10,131 nt of DNA from Conidiobolus incongruus B7586 (lineage: Eukaryota > Entomophthoromycota > Entomophthoromycetes > Entomophthorales > Conidiobolaceae), in contig JNEM01016376.1 in assembly GCA_000697335.1 (NCBI GenBank), positions 1 to 10,131 on the forward strand. The letters are read 5' to 3'. This document shows, piece by piece, positions 8,028-10,131 of this stretch. Positions within the stretch are counted from its first letter, which is position 1. Each line of letters begins with the position of its first letter. The notes under the pieces are model-generated. The model saw nothing but the letters and a program-made list of their open reading frames with translations, made no database searches and was not told the origin of the DNA. The position numbers were made by a program, and so were the translations under genes.

Positions 8028-8055
8028 ATAATAATAATAATATTATTATTATTAT
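8028..8055. repeat. 28-bp perfect palindrome built of mirrored triplet repeats
   Basis: An AAT-phase triplet run (8028-8041) meets its reverse complement (8042-8055), making a perfect 14-bp-arm palindrome with no spacer. The triplet-repeat nature explains the symmetry: slippage plus inversion, or two converging microsatellites. Confidence 0.8.
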
Positions 8056-8275
8056 ATTGTTAAATGTTAAATACAATTATTAATTACCTTGGAATAATTA
8101 TCTTAATATAGAACAATATCTTTTAAATATTAATTATGATAATTGCAATGTTTTCTATAAAGCGAAAATCAATTAACATTCAGAATTAATAATATAATTT
8201 ACCAAGTTGAATATAAATTTTCAATAATTAATCATTTGTTTTAATCTAGAAGGCACCGATTATTAAAGTAATCAT

Positions 8276-8287
8276 AGAGAATTCTCT
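8276..8287. repeat. 12-bp palindrome AGAGAATTCTCT
   Basis: This is a perfect palindrome with four G/C pairs. GATTA (8258-8262) and TAATC just before it form a second small inverted repeat. No gene lies nearby, so any regulatory role is unsupported. Confidence 0.35.
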
Positions 8288-10017
8288 GGAAGAAACAATA
8301 TTTTGATAAAATAATTATAAAAACATTTTAAACTTATAATACTGAATAAATATTAAAAAATATACACTAACAAATATATTTTCTATTAATATTTGAGATT
8401 CTCTTTTATTAAAACAACCAAATATTAAGAAGGATTAATTTTCTAAATACTTAGAATAAAAAATTATAATAAAAAATAGTTCAGTCCTTTATCTTAATTA
8501 AAATTTTATAAAAAAGAAAATTATTATAATTAATAAAATATATCAATTATCTCATAACTATATTTAACATTAAATCAATTAATAATATAAAATAGATACT
8601 TATAGATATGATTCAGATAACCACATATGCAAATTTCTTATTCGAACAAGAGCCAAGTAATTGATAAAGAATGATTAAATTTAACATTCTTTAGCACTAG
8701 TTTATCAACAATTAACTGTCAATTATAATTATCCTAATAAGTTGCTACAATTCAATACATTCGAATCCAATGCTAGTCATTGTACTTTGTTAAATTCTAA
8801 ACAATTTAAATTTATCATATAATTAATATTTGACACTCCGAAATTATCAATTATAATAATTATTTTGAAACTATTACTTATTCAATTTGTTAAATTTTAT
8901 TTATCAATAGTATATTATAATAATTAATATATCTGTATTATTAATATTTATGATTTTTATTTCTTATTAAATTTATAATTTATAAGTGGGAAAAAAAATA
9001 TTTGAAAATTTTATAAATTAAAAGAATGAATTTATTTAAATTAAATAATAATTAATATTAAAAAAAATAATTTAAAAATATAATATGTATATATTATTAA
9101 ATCATTGAATATTATTAAAAATATATTATTCCTTAATTTTCAATATAATTTATATTTGAAAAAGCGTAGTCACATTACTAACCTAATAAAGTTAATTAAT
9201 AATTGATAATTGAGATTTATAATTAATACAATGTAACATGAATTACAAATATGATATCTTATTGATTACATAATTGTAATTTTATCAACTATTGGAGAAG
9301 ATGTAAACTAATAAAATTAATCACTTGATTTTGTTGATTTGTGATAACTTAAATACTCTATTCTTACTATAATTAAAATTAAAAATTTCTTGGTATATGG
9401 ATCTTATAAAACACTATAATATTAATTTGTTATCTGATTCATTTTTTGGTAGTATGTAGCACAAACTGGTAAGCTTGAGTTTAAAGTATTGATATATATT
9501 TAATTAATCAATACAAATCAATTATTATTTCTGTGATTAAGGATTATGATTAATATACATGACCATGAAATGTTAAATAATGAAATTTCATTGTTAAAAA
9601 AATAATAACCATTATATGTTATTCTAATTGAAGTGGTTACAAATACTTGATATTCAGAATAGTTGATTAAATGAATAATTAATTGGTATATATATATCAA
9701 TTCCCTATTTATTCAGTTGATGGTATAATTAAACATTGGTTGATTATATATCTGCTAAAAGGACGAATAATAGTATTGGTATGTACTTTGAAGATTATTA
9801 GTATTATTAGTATGTAAATTAAAAAATGGCAAATTTTTTAATTTCTGATTTTTTAAATATATAATAAAATTTAAGAAATTATTTATATATAAAAATATAT
9901 AGGAAAATAAATATTTCAAATTATACATATATTCAATTATAATAATTTTTTTATTAAAATATTTTGATTTTAAAATTTATAGTTAAATTTAATCATATTT
10001 AAAATAAATAAAAATTA

Positions 10018-10062
10018 TTAATAGGTTTTTTTATTTTCAAAATTTAATTATAAACCTATTAA
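10018..10062. repeat. 11-bp inverted repeat TTAATAGGTTT / AAACCTATTAA
   Basis: The arms at 10018-10028 and 10052-10062 are exact reverse complements with a 23-base spacer. The 14-mer TATTAATAGGTTTT at 10016-10029 also occurs at 2059-2072. Repeated 14-mers are expected in DNA this AT-rich, but this one contains GG, which makes it rarer. It might mark a dispersed short repeat family; too little is visible to define ends. Confidence 0.35.
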
Positions 10063-10131
10063 AATTATATAAGGCTTATAAATAGCTTATGAAAATGACA
10101 CTTTATTTAAAACTACTATAAATTATTAAAT

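Larger units (their letters stand above)
6700..10131. other. AT-rich intergenic DNA downstream of the gene
   Basis: No coding sequence is supported. A 60-codon open stretch on the minus strand at 9518-9700 has no ATG and a background-like composition rich in I, N and Y, so it is left out. The stretch 8600-8790 is a little less AT-rich and contains a tRNA B-box-like string (CATTCGAATCC near 8758-8768), but no tRNA fold surrounds it. The remainder is simple sequence and the repeats listed separately. Confidence 0.65.

Noticed and set aside
8750-8785. Possible tRNA B box (CATTCGAATCC)
   Set aside because: There is no matching A box at the right distance, no acceptor stem and no cloverleaf around it.
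9518-9700. 60-codon open frame on the minus strand
   Set aside because: It has no ATG and an I/N/Y/F-rich composition as expected from random AT DNA. By a rough estimate several frames of this length arise by chance in a window this AT-rich.
1-10131. Mobile element, viral fossil, CRISPR array or rRNA
   Set aside because: I looked for terminal repeats, recognisable transposase or polymerase motifs, regularly spaced repeats and conserved rRNA strings on both strands and saw none that could be supported.

Overview
The window looks like nuclear DNA from a very AT-rich eukaryote. By eye the flanks are about 80-87% A+T, with long poly-A and poly-T runs, AT dinucleotide and trinucleotide microsatellites, and stops in every frame. 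Only one compact stretch, about 5.80-6.36 kb, is clearly coding. It is preceded by a eukaryotic-type promoter (CCAAT boxes, TATA boxes) and followed by yeast-like 3'-end signals. One small intronless gene in 10 kb, a serine-rich disordered product and CCAAT/TATA promoter grammar fit an AT-rich early-diverging fungus best, for example an arbuscular mycorrhizal (Glomeromycotina) or another Mucoromycota lineage. This is inference: no marker gene is present, and another AT-rich eukaryote cannot be excluded.

Layout. 1 to about 5100 is AT-rich intergenic DNA with microsatellites, one strong 15-bp-stem hairpin (565-600) and one less AT-rich patch (about 3160-3430) that holds a short open stretch on the minus strand of unknown meaning. 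5120-5797 is the regulatory region: seven CCAAT boxes in about 390 bases, two TATA boxes (5459-5466 and 5662-5669), two GGGT/ACCC palindromes, and an upstream mini-ORF that only an upstream-initiated transcript would carry. 5798-6358 encodes a 186-residue protein. It has a short charged N-terminal helix, a serine-rich middle with a basic cluster and a nine-serine run, an acidic-hydrophobic segment with TP sites, and an arginine/serine C-terminus. No known family is recognised. 6359 to about 6520 is the 3' untranslated region with a hairpin followed by a T-run, then TATATA, TATGTA and AATAAA signals. 6520-10131 is again AT-rich intergenic DNA with perfect AT palindromes, a (TA)n tract, a mirrored AAT/ATT triplet palindrome, an isolated G-run island and an inverted repeat near the right end.

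I found no tRNA, rRNA, CRISPR array, recognisable transposon or viral fossil. The most informative part of the window is the single gene with its unusually dense promoter. The protein resembles a short, phosphorylatable, possibly nuclear regulatory protein, but that is inferred from composition and short motifs, not from homology. I see no clear evidence of a new multi-gene system.
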